A stretch of DNA of 64,000 bases. Source: CAYVUM01 sp964619055. GTDB lineage: Bacteria; Pseudomonadota; Alphaproteobacteria; Rhodospirillales; Defluviicoccaceae. The stretch covers positions 1 to 64,000 of the forward strand of contig CAZUDB010000012.1 in assembly GCA_964619055.1 (NCBI GenBank), read 5' to 3'. The notes below the pieces were generated by a model. It saw nothing but the letters and a program-made list of their open reading frames with translations, made no database searches and had not been told where the DNA came from. A program made the position numbers and the translations under genes. Below are positions 18,331 through 26,643 of the stretch, piece after piece (position 1 is the first letter of the stretch; every line of letters begins with the position of its first letter).

Positions 18331-19242
18331 ATGTCACGCATTGCCTACGTTGCCGGCCGATATCTTCCACACCGCAGGGCGTCCGTTCACATTGAGGATC
18401 GGGGCTATCAGTTTGCCGACGGTGTCTACGAGGTCATTGCCATCCACGGCGGCCGAATGATCGATGCCGAGCCCCATCTGGACCGATTGGACCGTTCGCT
18501 CGCCGCCGTCCATATGCCGTGGCCGATAGCACGGCGGGCCCTGACGGTAATCCTGGACACCATCATCCATCGCAACCGTATTGACCGGTCCGGCGCCTTG
18601 TACTTGCAGGTGAGCCGCGGTGTGGCGCCGCGTGCTCATGCCTGGAGCGAGGGCCTGCACCCTACATTGGTGGTCACGGCGCGTATCACGCCGATACCCG
18701 ATCCAGACCGAATGGCGCGTGGGATCGCAGTCATCACGGATGCGGACCTCCGATGGAAACGTCCGGATATCAAGTCTATCGCTCTGCTTCCGAATGTTCT
18801 TGCCAAGCAGGCCGCGCACCTGCGCGGGGCCGAGGAAGCCTGGCTGGTGACCGAGGACGGGACAGTGACCGAGGGAACATCCTCCAACTCTTGGATCGTG
18901 ACCGCGGCGGGCGAGCTGGTGACGCACAGCGTCGATCGCAGCATCCTGGCTGGGATCACCCGGGCGGCGATCGTACAACTGGCCGGCGATCACGGTGTTC
19001 GTTTGCGCGAGCGGCCGTTCACGCTCGCCGAGGCATGGGATGCTCGGGAAGCCTTCGCAACCAGCACGACTGCACTGGTACGTCCCGTCGTCGTCATTGA
19101 CGGACACACGATTGGAAAGGGAACGGCGGGTCCTCTGACCCGCAAACTGATCGGGCTGTATCTACGGCATATCGCATCTCAGTGCCCGATCGGCGCCACT
19201 GCGCCGGACACCGAATCTTCTGGGGGAGCTGCTCAATGGTGA
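18331..19242 (+). CDS. D-amino acid aminotransferase (class IV PLP enzyme)
   Basis: 303 residues from ATG 18331. Fold-type IV motifs: HIEDRGYQFADGVYEVI near the N-terminus, QVSRGVAPRAHAW, catalytic Lys148 in RPDIKSIALLPNVLAKQ and EGTSSNSWIV binding the PLP phosphate. The motif set fits D-alanine transaminases, which make D-Ala or D-Glu for peptidoglycan; a branched-chain or aminodeoxychorismate-lyase role is less likely. The last 7 bases overlap the HAD gene. Confidence 0.9.
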   Translation: MSRIAYVAGRYLPHRRASVHIEDRGYQFADGVYEVIAIHGGRMIDAEPHLDRLDRSLAAVHMPWPIARRALTVILDTIIHRNRIDRSGALYLQVSRGVAPRAHAWSEGLHPTLVVTARITPIPDPDRMARGIAVITDADLRWKRPDIKSIALLPNVLAKQAAHLRGAEEAWLVTEDGTVTEGTSSNSWIVTAAGELVTHSVDRSILAGITRAAIVQLAGDHGVRLRERPFTLAEAWDAREAFATSTTALVRPVVVIDGHTIGKGTAGPLTRKLIGLYLRHIASQCPIGATAPDTESSGGAAQW

Positions 19243-19904
19243 TCGCGCCCGATGGTTTGACGCGGCCCAAAGCCATCGTGTTCGATTGGGACAACACGCT
19301 CATCGATAGTTGGGCCGCCATTCACGATGCACAAAATCATGTTTTCGCCCATTTTGACATGCCGTTATGGAGCTTCGAGGAAACCCGTCAGCGGGTTCGC
19401 GGCTCCATGCGTGACTCCTATCCGGCCCTGTTCGGAGAGCGTTGGTTAGAGGCCGGCGAGATTTTCTACGCACGGTTCACCGAGCGCCATCTGGAAACGC
19501 TGGAACCGCTGTCCGGCGCGGCGGCCGCCCTGAATGCCCTTAGCGAGCTTGGTATTTATTTGGCAGTTGTCAGCAACAAGAAGGGTGATTACCTCCGGCA
19601 AGAGGTTGAGGCTCTGGGCTGGCAGCAACACTTCGGCCAAATCATCGGCGCGTTTGATGCGTTGCAGGACAAGCCGTCCGCGGCACCCGTCGATCTCGCG
19701 CTGAGGGGTAGCGGAATCGAGCGAGGCTTGCACGTGTGGTTCGCTGGCGATGCCGATATCGATTTAGAATGTGCTGTGGCTGCTGGATGCCTCCCCGTTC
19801 TGGTGCGACCTGAGCCGCCAGATGTGGCCGAGTTTTGCAACCATCCGCCGGCCGTGTATGTTGAGACTTGTGTCGCCCTTTCATCACTGGTGGAAAGCCT
19901 ATAG
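19236..19904 (+). CDS. HAD family hydrolase
   Basis: 222 residues from ATG 19236. HAD motif I is FDWDNTLID (Asp17 nucleophile, Asp19 acid), motif II VVSNKKG, motif III Lys in LQDKPSAAP and motif IV WFAGDADIDLECA. The alpha-helical cap between motifs I and II places it in the phosphoglycolate-phosphatase-like group. The physiological phosphoester is unknown. It overlaps the transaminase gene and precedes hfq, a common order in this group. Confidence 0.88.
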   Translation: MVIAPDGLTRPKAIVFDWDNTLIDSWAAIHDAQNHVFAHFDMPLWSFEETRQRVRGSMRDSYPALFGERWLEAGEIFYARFTERHLETLEPLSGAAAALNALSELGIYLAVVSNKKGDYLRQEVEALGWQQHFGQIIGAFDALQDKPSAAPVDLALRGSGIERGLHVWFAGDADIDLECAVAAGCLPVLVRPEPPDVAEFCNHPPAVYVETCVALSSLVESL

Positions 19905-20072
19905 AGTTTGGTTCAAGGCAATAGATCCGTGGAAAACGCGACACAGCCATTAGGCGATGGGGTTTCAGGAATCGCGGTTAAAGCTGTGCGTGTGGCCCGA
20001 AACAGTGGTTTGCGGTCCAACCATACGCAGTACTGATAAACGGGTCCGCCCATAACAAGAGGGATCATTCCC

Positions 20073-20327
20073 ATGTCCTCGGATAAATCGCAAAATGTGC
20101 AGGACGTTTTCCTGAACCACATTCGAAAGAACAAAACGCCGGTCACTATTTTCCTGGTCAATGGGGTTAAGTTGCAGGGAATTGTCACCTGGTTCGATAA
20201 TTTCTCCTTATTGCTGCGGCGTGACGGTCACACGCAGTTGGTTTACAAACACGCGGTGTCTACGGTCATGCCGTCGATGCCCGTGCAACTGTTTGAGCCG
20301 GACCGGGAAGCCACGGCCGAGGCCTGA
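20073..20327 (+). CDS. hfq: RNA chaperone Hfq
   Basis: 84 residues. Sm1 motif QDVFLNHIRKNKTPVTIFLV with NGVKLQGIVTWFDNFSLLLR, and Sm2 motif LVYKHAVSTVMP. The short acidic C-tail (PDREATAEA) is usual in alphaproteobacteria. Hfq forms a hexamer that pairs sRNAs with mRNAs. It has its own 168-bp upstream region and a 5-base gap to hflX, the conserved hfq-hflX pair. Confidence 0.98.
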   Translation: MSSDKSQNVQDVFLNHIRKNKTPVTIFLVNGVKLQGIVTWFDNFSLLLRRDGHTQLVYKHAVSTVMPSMPVQLFEPDREATAEA

Positions 20328-20332
20328 CGCCC

Positions 20333-21700
20333 GTGTCCGCAGCTGTTAGTGAGCGCACGGGCGCGATAGCAGGGCACGGTGTCGTATTACACCCAAGTTT
20401 CTCCCGCGCGGATCCGCAGCCAAGGCGCAGCGATGATGCGCGTTTGGCGGAGGCGACGGCCCTTGCGGAAGCCATTGGCCTCGCGATTGATCACGCCGAA
20501 ACGCTGCCCATCGCCCGGGCCCGGCCGGCGACCCTGTTCGGTCCCGGTCAGCTCGAACGGATCAGCCAGATTATTGCGACCCTACGGCGCGACGATGACG
20601 ATCCGACGGCAACGTCCGACCCGACAATCGTGTTCGTCGATACGGCCCTTACGCCGATTCAGCAGCGCAACCTGGAGAAAGCCTGGCACTGCAAAGTTAT
20701 CGACCGCACGGGCTTGATCTTGGAAATTTTCGGTGCTCGTGCCCGCACGTCGGAGGGGCGCCTGCAGGTCGAGTTAGCAGCGCTAACATACCAGCGGTCT
20801 CGTCTGGTGCGGAGCTGGACCCACCTGGAACGGCAACGGGGCGGTTTCGGCTTCATGGGCGGTCCTGGCGAATCTCAACTTGAAACCGACCGCCGCCTAA
20901 TCACCGACCGAATCGCCCGCCTGCGTCGCGAGTTAGTGGATGTGAAACGAACGCGTTCCCTGCACCGTCAGGCGCGAAAGCGCGTGCCGTTCCCGATCAT
21001 CGCGCTGGTCGGCTACACCAACACCGGTAAGTCGACCCTGTTTAACCGCCTGACTCGGTCCAATGTCGTTGCCCGGGACCAAGTATTCGCGACCCTTGAT
21101 CCGACCATGCGGCGCGTCCGTTTGCCGTCGGGCCGAGTTGCAATCCTTTCCGACACCGTGGGCTTCATATCCGATCTGCCCCATGAGTTGGTGGATGCCT
21201 TCCATGCCACGCTTGAAGAGGTGCTGGAGGCGGATGTCCTTGTCCATGTGCGGGATGCGGAGCACTCGGACAGCGACCAGCAACGTCGCGACGTGTGCGC
21301 AGTCTTGGCGGAAATCGGCCTCACGGATGGACTGGAGGCCCGCATGATCGATGTGCTCAACAAAATCGACCTGCTGCCCGAACCGGACCGGGAGGTCCTG
21401 GCGAACCGAGCCAAACGCAGCAACGAGCCCATGATCCTGCTTTCAGCCCAGACGGGGGAAGGATGTGAGCGACTTCTGTCGGTCCTCGACGAGCGCTTCG
21501 CTGCCGGATTGACGCTGATCGAGGTACTGCTGCCGATGGCGGATGGCGCAGCGTTGGCTTGGCTCTATGAGCACGGCGAGGTTGTCGATCGCGACGATCG
21601 CCCCGACGGAGTCCGCCTCCGCGTCCGGCTTGGTGCACGGCAATCGGCACATTTTGCGCAGCGGTTTCGTCACACGGTTCCGGACCGCGTCGCGCCATAA
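20333..21700 (+). CDS. hflX: GTPase HflX
   Basis: 455 residues with a GTG start. The N-terminal HflX domain includes LFGPGQLERI, FVDTALTPIQQRNLE and the glycine-rich FGFMGGPGESQLETDRR. The GTPase domain has G1 GYTNTGKST, G3 SDTVGFISDLP and G4 NKID. HflX binds the 50S subunit and splits stalled ribosomes under heat stress in E. coli. An 8-bp GC palindrome after the stop may mark the operon end. Confidence 0.97.
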   Translation: MSAAVSERTGAIAGHGVVLHPSFSRADPQPRRSDDARLAEATALAEAIGLAIDHAETLPIARARPATLFGPGQLERISQIIATLRRDDDDPTATSDPTIVFVDTALTPIQQRNLEKAWHCKVIDRTGLILEIFGARARTSEGRLQVELAALTYQRSRLVRSWTHLERQRGGFGFMGGPGESQLETDRRLITDRIARLRRELVDVKRTRSLHRQARKRVPFPIIALVGYTNTGKSTLFNRLTRSNVVARDQVFATLDPTMRRVRLPSGRVAILSDTVGFISDLPHELVDAFHATLEEVLEADVLVHVRDAEHSDSDQQRRDVCAVLAEIGLTDGLEARMIDVLNKIDLLPEPDREVLANRAKRSNEPMILLSAQTGEGCERLLSVLDERFAAGLTLIEVLLPMADGAALAWLYEHGEVVDRDDRPDGVRLRVRLGARQSAHFAQRFRHTVPDRVAP

Positions 21701-21704
21701 CCAA

Positions 21705-21721
21705 ACCGCCGCAGCGGCGGT
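21705..21721 (+). terminator. Short GC hairpin after hflX
   Basis: ACCGCCGC-A-GCGGCGGT, realistically a 6-bp stem with a 5-base loop, begins 5 bases after the hflX stop. The tail TCCTTGCATTT is only weakly T-rich, so termination is plausible but unproven. Confidence 0.4.
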
Positions 21722-21737
21722 CCTTGCATTTGGCGTT

Positions 21738-21751
21738 ATCTACTAGTAGAT
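21738..21751. promoter_or_regulatory. Perfect palindrome before the RHH-like gene (possible operator)
   Basis: ATCTACTAGTAGAT is a perfect 14-bp palindrome that ends 9 bases before the ATG at 21761, where an autorepressor would block translation or transcription initiation. Its target assignment to the downstream RHH-like protein is inference. Confidence 0.45.
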
Positions 21752-21760
21752 GTAGTCGGC

Positions 21761-22030
21761 ATGGCGACGGATAAGGCTCAACGACGCTGGCGTGGCAGGA
21801 ACCGGCTGGTCAAAACCCAGCTCAACGTGATGGCACGCAAGGAAACCCACGATACCCTTCAGGCACTTGCTGCGGCTTTTGATTTGCGCGGTAAGGCGGA
21901 GGCGGTGACCTTCGCCTGCTTCCTGGCCCGGGGCCTGATGCAACGGGCGACCTATCACGGCGCCACCAAAGATCTACTTGATGACCTTCGGTCGAGCTAT
22001 CATCGCGACCGCGACCTCCACGCGCCTTAA
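21761..22030 (+). CDS. Small ribbon-helix-helix-like protein
   Basis: 89 residues, basic N-terminus (KAQRRWRGRNRLVK). Residues about 19-63 read as a strand (KTQLNVMARKE), a helix (THDTLQALAAAFDL), a turn (RGKAEA) and a second helix (VTFACFLARGLMQRA), the MetJ/Arc-type RHH layout. No partner toxin gene follows; the next gene is an inositol-monophosphatase-like enzyme 77 bases on. A perfect palindrome just upstream supports DNA binding. It may be a free-standing regulator; I do not recognise a named family. Confidence 0.6.
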   Translation: MATDKAQRRWRGRNRLVKTQLNVMARKETHDTLQALAAAFDLRGKAEAVTFACFLARGLMQRATYHGATKDLLDDLRSSYHRDRDLHAP

Positions 22031-22107
22031 GCATCGACGCTAGCATATGGCCGTTCCGGCGACTAGTACGAGCGCCGGTTACGAGGCCATACCCGGACCA
22101 GACGACC

Positions 22108-22974
22108 ATGTTCGATGAACCGAGCCTCAATGCTGTCATGGCTGCTATGCGAACAGTGGCCGCCGAAGAGATTCTGCCACGTTTCAAGCGGCTCGCGGCT
22201 GCGGATATCACGGAAAAGTCCGGTCCGTTCGATCTTGTCACGATCGCCGATTTGGAGTCCGAACGCCGGTTGACGGCCGTTCTGACCGACTTGATTCCGG
22301 ACAGCGTGGTTGTCGGCGAGGAGGGCTGTGCGGCCTCACCCGAGCGGTTGACCGCCATCTCCGGGCCAGAGCCCGTCTGGCTGATCGATCCCGTCGACGG
22401 CACCGGCAATTTCGTCCGCGGCAACGGCAGTTTCGCCGTTATCGTCGCTTTCTTGCTGAACGGCGTGACCGAGGCCGGCTGGATCCTCGATCCGCTCACT
22501 GGCCGCATCGTATGGGCGGTGCGGGGGCAGGGGGCTTGGAGCTGCGTGGCGAACCAGCGCCCGTACCGTTTGACGGTGGATCAGGCGGCCGCGAAGCCCA
22601 TTTCCGCCATGATCGGATCGCTCGGCAACAGTCTGGCCCGGAGGATTCGCGAGCGCCGCGAAGCCGGGGCAACCAATGTTCCGGTTAAGATCGTTCGCAT
22701 TGGCTCCACGGGTCATGACTATCTCGATCTTGCTACCGGGAAACTGGATTTCGCCCGCTATGCCGGGCTCAAGCCTTGGGATCATGCCGCGGGGGTTCTA
22801 ATTCACGCTGAGGCGGGGGGATGGTCGCGCTTGCTTGAGAGCGACCGACCTTATCGAGCGGAGCCCCACTTCCTGTCCGACACCCTGTTACTTGCCCCGG
22901 ACAGCAAAAGCGCCCGTGCACTGCAAAAGCTCCTGGACCAGTTGGCTCATCCGAGCCTGACTGCATCAACCTGA
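22108..22974 (+). CDS. Inositol monophosphatase family protein
   Basis: 288 residues. Metal-binding motifs of the FIG superfamily are present: DLVTIADLESERRL, GEEG and WLIDPVDGTGNFVRG, with the C-terminal LKPWDHAAGVLIHAEAGG. Such enzymes hydrolyse inositol-1-phosphate, histidinol phosphate or similar substrates using Mg2+. The sequence does not decide between these. It is 44 bases upstream of the dehydrogenase and probably co-transcribed. Confidence 0.9.
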   Translation: MFDEPSLNAVMAAMRTVAAEEILPRFKRLAAADITEKSGPFDLVTIADLESERRLTAVLTDLIPDSVVVGEEGCAASPERLTAISGPEPVWLIDPVDGTGNFVRGNGSFAVIVAFLLNGVTEAGWILDPLTGRIVWAVRGQGAWSCVANQRPYRLTVDQAAAKPISAMIGSLGNSLARRIRERREAGATNVPVKIVRIGSTGHDYLDLATGKLDFARYAGLKPWDHAAGVLIHAEAGGWSRLLESDRPYRAEPHFLSDTLLLAPDSKSARALQKLLDQLAHPSLTAST

Positions 22975-23018
22975 GTGAGGCGTTCGTTGCCGCGAGGCCG
23001 AAGGAAGGCACCCCAACA

Positions 23019-23891
23019 ATGGTACCCGCAAAAATTAGCTTTTTGGGCCTCGGCGTCATGGGATTTCCCATGGCCGGCCACTTGGCCAAAGCTGGTCACG
23101 AGGTAACCGTCTACAACCGCACGGCAGCCACCGCCGGCAGCTGGACGGAGTTGTTCCCGGGAAAAGCCGCAGCCACGCCCGCGGCCGCTGCGGCCGGCTC
23201 CGAGTTTGTGTTCGTGTGCGTCGGCAACGACGATGATCTGCGTCAGGTCGTGCTGCATGAGGCCACCGGCGCTTTCGCCGGCATGGCCAGCGGTGCCATT
23301 CTGGTCGATCACACCACCGTATCCGCGACCTTGGCTCGGGAGATTGCCAACCACGGTGACCAACGCGGGCTTCGGTTCCTGGACGCACCCGTCTCCGGCG
23401 GTCAGGCCGGTGCTGAAAACGGGACCCTGACGATCATGGTGGGAGGCGATGCGGAAACCTTCGGTCGTGCCGAACCGATGATGTCGTGCTACGCGCGCGC
23501 GATCACGCTAATGGGAGAGGTGGGCAGCGGCCAACTCACAAAGATGGCAAATCAGATCAGCATCGCGGGCCTGGTTCAGAGCCTCGCCGAGGCGCTTGCA
23601 TTCGCAGAGCGGGCCGGCCTGGATCCTAAGCGGGTCGTTCAGGTCATCTCCAAAGGAGCCGCGCAATCCTGGCAGATGGAGAACCGCTCCGGCACCATGA
23701 TCGACGACCGTTTCGACTTCGGTTTCGCCGTGGATTGGATGCGCAAAGACCTGAACATTTGCCTGAACGAAGCACGCGCCAATGGCGCGCGCCTGCCCGT
23801 TGCCGCCCTCGTCGACCAGTTCTACGCGGCCGTCCAGGACCAAGGGGGTGGTCGTCTGGATACCTCAAGCCTGATCAAGCTGTTGCGCTAA
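23019..23891 (+). CDS. NAD(P)-dependent beta-hydroxyacid dehydrogenase (3-hydroxyisobutyrate dehydrogenase family)
   Basis: 290 residues. Rossmann motif FLGLGVMGFPMAGHLAKAG at the N-terminus, substrate motif DAPVSGGQAGAENGTL, and catalytic Lys in GSGQLTKMANQ. YNRT after the second strand suggests NADP preference (Arg after the strand). Candidates are 3-hydroxyisobutyrate, tartronate semialdehyde or succinic/glyoxylate semialdehyde reduction; context does not separate them. Confidence 0.9.
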   Translation: MVPAKISFLGLGVMGFPMAGHLAKAGHEVTVYNRTAATAGSWTELFPGKAAATPAAAAAGSEFVFVCVGNDDDLRQVVLHEATGAFAGMASGAILVDHTTVSATLAREIANHGDQRGLRFLDAPVSGGQAGAENGTLTIMVGGDAETFGRAEPMMSCYARAITLMGEVGSGQLTKMANQISIAGLVQSLAEALAFAERAGLDPKRVVQVISKGAAQSWQMENRSGTMIDDRFDFGFAVDWMRKDLNICLNEARANGARLPVAALVDQFYAAVQDQGGGRLDTSSLIKLLR

Positions 23892-23937
23892 GGCGCTTCT
23901 GCTTTCTTCAATACCGCCTCTCCTCGCGCGTGCTACC

Positions 23938-24573
23938 TCACTGCAGCGCGATGACCAAACGTGGCGCCGGCGGGCCGGCCGACTGGACCCGCCAATGGTA
24001 AAGCATCACACCTCGCGTCAGCGGGCGGACATCCGTAGCGTTGTGTTCGATGACCTGGGCATCGGTGCGCACCGCGATGGAGCCGTAGGTGTGCAGCCCA
24101 GCCCTGTTCAGGTCCCGCACCCGATCCGGTGGAATAGAACGGCCAGCAAAAACGATCTCGCCTTTGTCCTTGCGGTATGCCAGCGTCAAAATCCGCTCGT
24201 TGCGTCGAACGAAGCTGACCATTCGTTGGTGGAGTAGGTCGCCCTGGCGATGCCAGGTCAACTCGAAAACCCCGTCGCGCCGGTGACGAATGTCCGTGGT
24301 CGCCGGGTCCCGCGCCAGATCGCGCTTGATGAGGTCGATGCGCGCCGTGCGATCCGCTTCGTCCAACGTTCCTTCACGCAGTTCGCGATAGAGCGGAATC
24401 CAAACCAGGTCGCCGCGGTAAGACGCATCATAGAGACCGGTTCGCGTGATCCGAATGTCCGCATCGAAGCGAAGCGGCAAGTAACAGCCGGTTAGCGTCA
24501 ACACCAATCCGCCGATCAGCAGGGCTGCGACAACAACCGTTGAACGGCACTTGGCGATCCGATTGCACTCCAT
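23938..24573 (-). CDS. Putative lipoprotein of unknown function
   Basis: 211 residues. The signal runs to a lipobox LTLTGC with Cys30, then YLPLRFDADIRITRTGLYDASYRGDLVWIPLYREL. The mature part is Arg/Asp-rich and soluble-looking, with a RILTLAYRKDKGEIVFAGR strand pattern. No family recognised. It lies 36 bases downstream of mazG on the same strand, so co-transcription is likely; it is convergent with the dehydrogenase gene. Confidence 0.72.
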   Translation of the reverse strand: MECNRIAKCRSTVVVAALLIGGLVLTLTGCYLPLRFDADIRITRTGLYDASYRGDLVWIPLYRELREGTLDEADRTARIDLIKRDLARDPATTDIRHRRDGVFELTWHRQGDLLHQRMVSFVRRNERILTLAYRKDKGEIVFAGRSIPPDRVRDLNRAGLHTYGSIAVRTDAQVIEHNATDVRPLTRGVMLYHWRVQSAGPPAPRLVIALQ

Positions 24574-24609
24574 GCCGGGAGCGTACGTCGGATATGGCTA
24601 ACAACCGCT

Positions 24610-25479
24610 TTACGGGCCGTTTTCGACCTTCACGATCTCCCACAGCGCATCCATCTCCTCCAAAGAGGAGTCGGCTGGTGTTTTTCCTTGTTTCGCTAGA
24701 GCTTCTTCGATTTTTTTAAAGCGTCGTTCGAACTTTTTGTTGGTCCGGCAGAGTGCCGTCTCGGGATCGATACCGAGCTTGCGGGCCACGTTGACGGCGC
24801 TAAACAGCACATCGCCGATCTCGTCCTCAAGGCGATCACGGTCGGCATCGGCATTGATCTCATCGGCCAACTCCTGGGCCTCTTCCTCCAATTTGTAAAG
24901 CGCCGAGCCGGCATCCGGCCAGTCGAAGCCCACCGCGGCAGCGCGCTTTTGCAGCTTGTGGCCACGCATCAACGCGGGCAGAGTAACCGGAACCCCATCC
25001 AGCACGCTTGTGACCAAAGCTGAGGAGCCGCCCCCGATCGTGCTCGTTAATGTCGATCGCGATGCGCCTTGGGCCTGCCGTTCCGCCGCCTTTTGCGCTT
25101 CCCACGCAGCGGTTTGCTCTTCCGCGGTGCGCACATCGCCATCACCGAACACATGAGGGTGGCGACGTATCATCTTGTCACAAATGGTTCTCACAACATC
25201 CGCAAAAGCAAACGCCGACTGTTCCTCGGCCATCTGGGCATGGAACACCACCTGCAACAGCAGGTCGCCAAGTTCGTCCTTAAGGTGGTCCAGATCGCCG
25301 TCGTGAATGGCGTCGGCCACCTCATAGGCTTCCTCAATGGTGTAGGGCGCGATGGTCGCGAACGTTTGCTCTAGGTCCCACGGGCAGCCGCGCCCGGGCG
25401 AGCGCAGCCGCGCCATGATCGCGAGCAAGCGATTGATGTCGCCGTCCGACAGCAAGCCATTCTCTACCATAGTAATCAT
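24610..25479 (-). CDS. mazG: Nucleoside triphosphate pyrophosphohydrolase MazG
   Basis: 289 residues from ATG 25479 (ATG 25470 also possible). Two MazG repeats are visible: CPWDLEQTFATIAPYTIEEAYEVADAI with DELGDLLLQVVFHAQMAEE, and VGFDWPDAG..LEEEAQELADEI with DEIGDVLFSAVNVARKLG. The EExxE...DEIGD motifs bind Mg2+. MazG removes aberrant or excess NTPs, including ppGpp in E. coli. A perfect hairpin lies 20 bases upstream. Confidence 0.95.
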   Translation of the reverse strand: MITMVENGLLSDGDINRLLAIMARLRSPGRGCPWDLEQTFATIAPYTIEEAYEVADAIHDGDLDHLKDELGDLLLQVVFHAQMAEEQSAFAFADVVRTICDKMIRRHPHVFGDGDVRTAEEQTAAWEAQKAAERQAQGASRSTLTSTIGGGSSALVTSVLDGVPVTLPALMRGHKLQKRAAAVGFDWPDAGSALYKLEEEAQELADEINADADRDRLEDEIGDVLFSAVNVARKLGIDPETALCRTNKKFERRFKKIEEALAKQGKTPADSSLEEMDALWEIVKVENGP

Positions 25480-25498
25480 TCCATGCCAGAGTCGATCC

Positions 25499-25526
25499 CA
25501 CTTGCCAAGGGCGGGCTTGGCAAGTG
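25499..25526. repeat. Perfect 11-bp inverted repeat upstream of mazG
   Basis: CACTTGCCAAG, a 6-base GGCGGG loop and CTTGGCAAGTG form a perfect hairpin 20 bases before the mazG start (minus strand). No T-run follows on either side, so an operator or 5'-leader structure is more likely than a terminator. Confidence 0.5.
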
Positions 25527-25617
25527 CGCAAGGGTGGCTCGACCCACAATTGTCGCATAAGATATATTATGGAAAGTAAAATCCGGAATCTTGACAAGCC
25601 GCACAGTGCGGGCCGCC

Positions 25618-25646
25618 TTGACACCGATCCGAGCGTGCCGTTACAT
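25618..25646 (+). promoter_or_regulatory. Predicted promoter of tRNA-Val
   Basis: TTGACA at 25618-25623, 17-bp spacer, TTACAT at 25641-25646. A start near 25653 would give a short 5' leader before the mature tRNA at 25668. Confidence 0.55.
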
Positions 25647-25667
25647 CCGTTTCTCCATAGCCGGTTC

Positions 25668-25742
25668 GGGCGCGTAGCTCAGCGGGAGAGCACTGTCTTC
25701 ACACGGCAGGGGTCGCTGGTTCAATCCCAGCCGCGCCCACCA
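25668..25742 (+). tRNA. tRNA-Val (anticodon CAC)
   Basis: A 75-base cloverleaf: acceptor GGGCGCG/CGCGCCC, D-arm GCTC..GAGC, anticodon stem CTGTC/GGCAG with loop TTCACAC (anticodon CAC at 25700-25702), T-arm GCTGG-TTCAATC-CCAGC and encoded CCA. Confidence 0.96.
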
Positions 25743-26057
25743 TCACATGGCCTTGAACCGACTCAATTGGCTCAAGGGCCGTCCCGCACGAAATTCTTCC
25801 CAGACTGCACCGTGACGCCTGTGTCACTGCGAGCAGAATGACGGCGATGACGACCTGGCGGCAAACCGTCCTACTATGCGGCACGCGGCGGAGTCACTGT
25901 GTTCACAATTCGCCAGCAACTCCAAGACCCTGGTTTTGTGCACGGCTCCGTGCGCCTATACTGTTGACTGGATGGCGGTATCTGGGGGCGGTCTCGCTAT
26001 CCCGTGAGCGCGCCACCTGTGACGGGCGCCAAGTCATGTCCTTTGGGGGGAACGGGC
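25743..26057. other. 315-bp gap between tRNA-Val and the archease-like gene
   Basis: I find no convincing gene here. Short reading frames on both strands lack recognisable sequence. A GGGGGGAAC run at its right end is the likely ribosome-binding site of the next gene. Confidence 0.5.
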
Positions 26058-26465
26058 GTGCCCGACAAGGCGTATGGAATTCACGTTGAAGCCGACTCGT
26101 TGGATTCGGCACTCGCAGAGGCGGCACACGATTTCGTGGCCTTGGCCTACGACCCAACGAGCATTGGCGTGTCTGGCGCCCTTCACGTCGTCTGTGCCGC
26201 GCCGAGCATCGGTGAAGTGGCTGCCTCTTGGCTCTGTATCATTCAGCGCCGAATGAAGACCCAACGCGTCGCGTGCGCGCGGTTCCAGGCCCACAGTCGC
26301 AATGGTACGGTCGCGGGCGTGCTCTGGTGTCAGCCAGTGGAGGGTCCGGCGTTGGCGGCGGTTGATGTGCTCGCCGAAGCCACCATCGCCGATGTATCGG
26401 TCCAACGCGAGAACACACGCTGGACCATCGATTTCACAGTGCACATGCCGCAATGCGCCCGCTAA
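26058..26465 (+). CDS. Archease-like protein
   Basis: 135 residues from GTG 26058, preferred over GTG 26004 because a GGGGGG-AAC sequence precedes it and the alignable part starts at DKAYGIHVEADSLDSALAEAA. The layout follows archease: amphipathic helix, a strand, a long helix (IGEVAASWLCIIQRRMKTQR), and strands with VLAEATIADVSVQREN. The N-terminal His-Thr-Ala-Asp metal motif is missing, and the closing strand ends DFTVHM rather than in an Asp. Archease activates RtcB RNA ligase; no rtcB is in this window. Family assignment is by pattern and is tentative. Confidence 0.55.
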   Translation: MPDKAYGIHVEADSLDSALAEAAHDFVALAYDPTSIGVSGALHVVCAAPSIGEVAASWLCIIQRRMKTQRVACARFQAHSRNGTVAGVLWCQPVEGPALAAVDVLAEATIADVSVQRENTRWTIDFTVHMPQCAR

Positions 26466-26643
26466 CCAGTTCGGCGTCCGTCGTGGTCGCCGACGTCGAT
26501 TTCGTCGCAGTCGCAATTGCGTGCTTCTCAGAGCGCGCCGTTCGTGCCAAAAATCCATTGGCTTCAGGGTGGCATGGCGGATCCACAGAGTTCCGTCGAT
26601 GATAAGTAGCACCTTCGCATGCGGGAGTGAGGGGTAAAACGTC

